From NCBI GenBank assembly GCA_016873615.1, contig VGWX01000004.1:1-59441 (forward strand): a stretch of DNA of 59,441 nucleotides. The letters are read 5' to 3'. The DNA comes from Nitrospira sp. GTDB lineage: Bacteria; Nitrospirota; Thermodesulfovibrionia; Thermodesulfovibrionales; SM23-35. Positions 56,956-59,441 of the stretch are shown here, piece by piece; positions within the stretch are counted from its first letter, which is position 1; each line of letters starts with the position of its first letter. Under the pieces are notes generated by a model. It searched no databases, was not told where the DNA came from, and saw nothing but the letters and a program-made list of their open reading frames with translations. Made by a program: the position numbers and the translations under genes.

Positions 56956-57312
56956 ATGGTAGTCCATTTTGAGATACCCGCAGATGATATCGAAAGGGCA
57001 AAATTGTTTTACACAAAACTTTTTGGCTGGGAAATCAATGCGTTAGATGGCAGATCGAACTATCTGCTTATTCGCAGCACGGACAGGACATCATTAAGCG
57101 GAGGTCTGCTGAAACGATTTAATCCAAAACAGACAACCATACTATATTTTGACGTCTCATCCGTTGATGAATATACTGCAAAAGTCAGAGACCTTGGAGG
57201 CAGGATCGTAGCGGCAAAAAAATCTGTGCCTGAAACAGGTTATTTCGCAATATGTCTCGATACGGAAAACAACACCTTCGGTATCTGGGAAGAAAACCCG
57301 AATGCAATATAA
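56956..57312 (+). CDS. VOC-family (glyoxalase-like) protein
   Basis: 118 residues, one VOC module pair: MVVHFEIPADDIERAKLFYTKLFGWE and the C-terminal GYFAICLDTENNTFGIWEEN. Metal-ligand candidates are the His near the start and the Glu in GIWE. Such single-domain members range from dioxygenases to drug-binding proteins, so no function is assigned. Confidence 0.85.
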   Translation: MVVHFEIPADDIERAKLFYTKLFGWEINALDGRSNYLLIRSTDRTSLSGGLLKRFNPKQTTILYFDVSSVDEYTAKVRDLGGRIVAAKKSVPETGYFAICLDTENNTFGIWEENPNAI

Positions 57313-57866
57313 CAGGCCCCTTTACTCTGGAACCATGTTTACAACGAACTCCTCAATACACAAAGATAATCAAATTTCAGGACTTTGGAGTCATTACCCG
57401 CAAACTGAATAATTTAAAAAGTGATTTTTTGTTATAGCGTCTCACCCATTCTTAAGGATAAGATTTTTTGGCGGTCCCAACGGGATTCGAACCCGTGTTT
57501 TAGCCTTGAGAGAGCTAATAGGCAGAACCGACAAGTGCTTGAAAATACTAATAATATCCTTATAGATCCAATTGTTAACTGCCCTTCCCTTTTCTATATG
57601 TTTCTATATGTTTATATCGTTTTTGATATGTTTACTTCACGTTTTCTTCACGGTATGGAGAAATTTGGAACGGAGATTGCCCTCTGCAAATAAGAAGAAT
57701 AAGCTTCGCAATATTTTCCAACAATATTTTAGATTTATACTCTCACATACCGTAGAAACATAGTTGTTTGAGCCAGCCCAAAAATGAGGGATATGAGTAT
57801 TTTGCTTGTCAAATACTTGAGGATTTTCAGATAATAATGGCTTTATGGATTTTTTATTGAAACTCA
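57313..57866. other. Intergenic region with tRNA fragment
   Basis: 554 bp. Apart from the tRNA-Glu 3' fragment near its left side it is AT-rich with no convincing gene. Short repeats TTTCTATATG (57590-57610) occur in tandem. No integrase is present. Confidence 0.5.
57469..57517 (-). pseudogene. tRNA-Glu (CTC) 3'-half fragment, possible attachment-site scar
   Basis: Minus strand from the anticodon arm to CCA: anticodon stem-loop TAGCT-CTCTCAA-GGCTA (anticodon CTC), T-arm ACGGG-TTCGAAT-CCCGT, acceptor strand TGGGACC-G-CCA. The 5' acceptor strand GGTCCCA and a proper D-arm are missing upstream, so this is not a whole tRNA. Such 3' pieces are what integrating elements leave at tRNA attachment sites. 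Confidence 0.7.
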
Positions 57867-59441
57867 ATGACTAAAGAACAATATATCCAACAGGAACAGG
57901 GAAAGCTTGAAAGAGCTTTTTGTCCGAAGCTGCTTATTCTGGGAGCTCTGGCTATTTTAGGTCTCGGAATTTTTGATTATTTCGCCTCGCCTCAGAATCT
58001 TTCACGATTTCTTTTTTACCGCTCTATCGCTGCATTTGGATATCTTGTTCTTTATTTGATCAATCAGCGTACTCGGGGCAAGCATGTCAAAACAATGTTT
58101 TTCTTATTGACGGTTATTGTCTCAGGAATGCTTGCAGTCATGGCGTTTCAGACAGGAGGGGACAGTTCGGTATACCTTGACGGCGTTATCGTTGTATTTG
58201 TATTCCTCTTTGGTTTTGTTCCAATGCAAATGAAAATGACTTCATTCCTTGCAGGAGTTATATATATAACGTACTATTTTCCGGTATTGCTTTTCGACCG
58301 ATCAATAAACTTCGACGCATTCATGGCAGACAATATTTTAATGGCCGTGATTGTAATCAGTGGTCTTGTCTGGAGATATTACAATGCCAGGCTTCTTGTT
58401 AGTAAGCTTGGGTTAGAATTTGACTTGTTGCAAAAAAACAATGAAACTCATCAAGCCTGGGGGGAGAGCATAGAGAAATTTCATGCGATAGCAAATAATG
58501 CAACCGATGCAATCGTATTGATGGATGATCAGGGCAGGATATTCTACTGGAATCCAGCAGCAGAAAAGATGTTTGGCTATAGCAGCATGGAAGCCATGGG
58601 AAGGGAACTGCACATACTGATTGCCCCAAAAGAATATCACGAGTCATACAGGTGCGGGTTTGAAGAATTCAAATATTCTGGACAGGGTATTGCTATAGGA
58701 AATACCCTCGAGTTTTTTGCGCTTCACAAGGACGGCACAAGGTTTCCTATCGAGGTTTCCACATCAGCCCTTAAAATCAAAGATAAATGGCATGCTGCCG
58801 GAATAATCCGTGATATTACCGACCGGAAGAAAGCTGACGAGGCCCTGAGGGATAGCGAAGAAAAATACCGTTCGCTGGTGAATAACGTCAACATAGGGAT
58901 TTACAGGAATACCGGGGACGCGAGTGGAAGATTCCTTCAGGCGAATCCGGCAATTGCCAAGATGTTTGGATACGACACGGTTGAAGATTTCATGAAAATA
59001 CATACTGCTGACCTTTACCAGGATGCAGAAGAGAGACAAAAATTCGTAGATAAGATAGAAAAATATGGTCTTGTAACGAATGAAGAATTAAAACTGAAGA
59101 AGAAAGACGGGACCCTCATTTCCGGATCTGTAACCGCAAAAGTCCAACATGCTGAAGACGGCAGCATTGCATGGATTGATGGTGTTATTGAGGATATCAC
59201 CGAAAGAAAGAAGGCATTAGAAGAACTGAGGCAATCAGAAGAAAAGTTCCGGGATCTTGTTGAAAACCTCAATGATGTTGTTTATTCGGTTGACAGGAAT
59301 GGTTTTATAACCTATATCAGCCCGAATATTACTAATATCCTTGGCATGTCGGCTTCTGAATTGACTGGCGTTCATTTTACGAAGATTTTATATGAAGATG
59401 ATAGAGAAAAGATTACGGAAAGATTCCGCCAGCTGATAACA
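57867..59441 (+). CDS. Membrane PAS-repeat sensor protein, N-terminal part
   Basis: 525 codons open to the window end. N-terminal half (about 20-180) has about five or six membrane helices (CPKLLILGALAILGLGIFDYF; FFLLTVIVSGMLAVMAF; DGVIVVFVFLFGFVP) and resembles the MASE-like sensor modules. At least three PAS domains follow (IANNATDAIVLMDDQGRIFYWN near 210; a second near 340; a third, NLNDVVYSVDRNGFITYI, near 470) with IRDITDRKKADEAL-type linkers. The output domain is beyond the edge; a histidine kinase or GGDEF is equally possible. No ribosome-binding site is seen before the ATG. Confidence 0.75.
   Translation, partial: MTKEQYIQQEQGKLERAFCPKLLILGALAILGLGIFDYFASPQNLSRFLFYRSIAAFGYLVLYLINQRTRGKHVKTMFFLLTVIVSGMLAVMAFQTGGDSSVYLDGVIVVFVFLFGFVPMQMKMTSFLAGVIYITYYFPVLLFDRSINFDAFMADNILMAVIVISGLVWRYYNARLLVSKLGLEFDLLQKNNETHQAWGESIEKFHAIANNATDAIVLMDDQGRIFYWNPAAEKMFGYSSMEAMGRELHILIAPKEYHESYRCGFEEFKYSGQGIAIGNTLEFFALHKDGTRFPIEVSTSALKIKDKWHAAGIIRDITDRKKADEALRDSEEKYRSLVNNVNIGIYRNTGDASGRFLQANPAIAKMFGYDTVEDFMKIHTADLYQDAEERQKFVDKIEKYGLVTNEELKLKKKDGTLISGSVTAKVQHAEDGSIAWIDGVIEDITERKKALEELRQSEEKFRDLVENLNDVVYSVDRNGFITYISPNITNILGMSASELTGVHFTKILYEDDREKITERFRQLIT

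Overview
The window reads as a chromosomal stretch of a moderate-GC, probably anaerobic or microaerophilic Gram-negative bacterium. Protein character and gene set (six-subunit Rnf complex, split transketolase, AhbD-like radical SAM protein beside hemE/hemH, FtsEX with an EnvC-like protein, geranylgeranyl-reductase-family flavoprotein) suggest Nitrospirota (Thermodesulfovibrionia-like) or a nearby lineage. This placement is inference; there is no rRNA here to test it.

Layout. 1-4.6 kb: rarA end, mutS2, small Fe-S-scaffold-like and membrane proteins, a zinc alcohol dehydrogenase. 4.6-6 kb: a possible small antitoxin and a HicAB pair. 6-12.4 kb: an operon-like run of a conserved unknown, split transketolase, ftsE-ftsX, an EnvC-like coiled-coil/degenerate LytM protein and a CtpA protease. 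12.5-16.3 kb: a truncated nitroreductase, a cupin, a visibly GC-rich katG and a Fur/PerR-type regulator; katG and the regulator share the palindrome ACTATATAGT in their upstream regions. 16.8-30.7 kb: FecR/DUF6600 protein, PolB-like exonuclease, APH- and PfkB-family kinases, uvrC, a Cys-rich PAS-GGDEF sensor, accA, dnaE. 30.8-34.3 kb: an accessory patch on the minus strand with a truncated DNA methyltransferase, an HTH/ImmA pair and a PanA (DUF4065) antitoxin with a RelE-like toxin. 34.4-38 kb: PBP1A and an isolated atpB-atpE. 38-39.5 kb: a radical SAM fragment and a further toxin-antitoxin-like pair. 39.6-46.5 kb: geranylgeranyl-reductase-like flavoprotein, hflX, AhbD-like protein, GxxExxY protein, hemE, hemH. 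46.6-52.5 kb: rnfC-D-G-E-A-B. 52.6-57.3 kb: GAF histidine kinase, NUDIX hydrolase, tyrS, DUF4136 lipoprotein, VOC protein. The end holds a tRNA-Glu 3' fragment and a membrane PAS sensor cut by the window edge.

Main discovery candidate: rnfB is interrupted by an in-frame TGA exactly where the first cysteine ligand of its N-terminal Fe-S motif is expected. A strong hairpin with an AGGUU apical loop follows 17 nt after the TGA, which is the form of a bacterial SECIS element. The simplest reading is a selenocysteine-containing RnfB (Sec91), so a selenium-dependent Rnf electron-transfer complex. Other notable points: hflX appears to start at an AUA codon behind a perfect Shine-Dalgarno; dispersed GC-rich palindromes occur between genes and, in two cases, in frame inside conserved enzymes (hemH and the APH-family kinase); several -10 elements lie so close to the start codon that the transcripts look leaderless.
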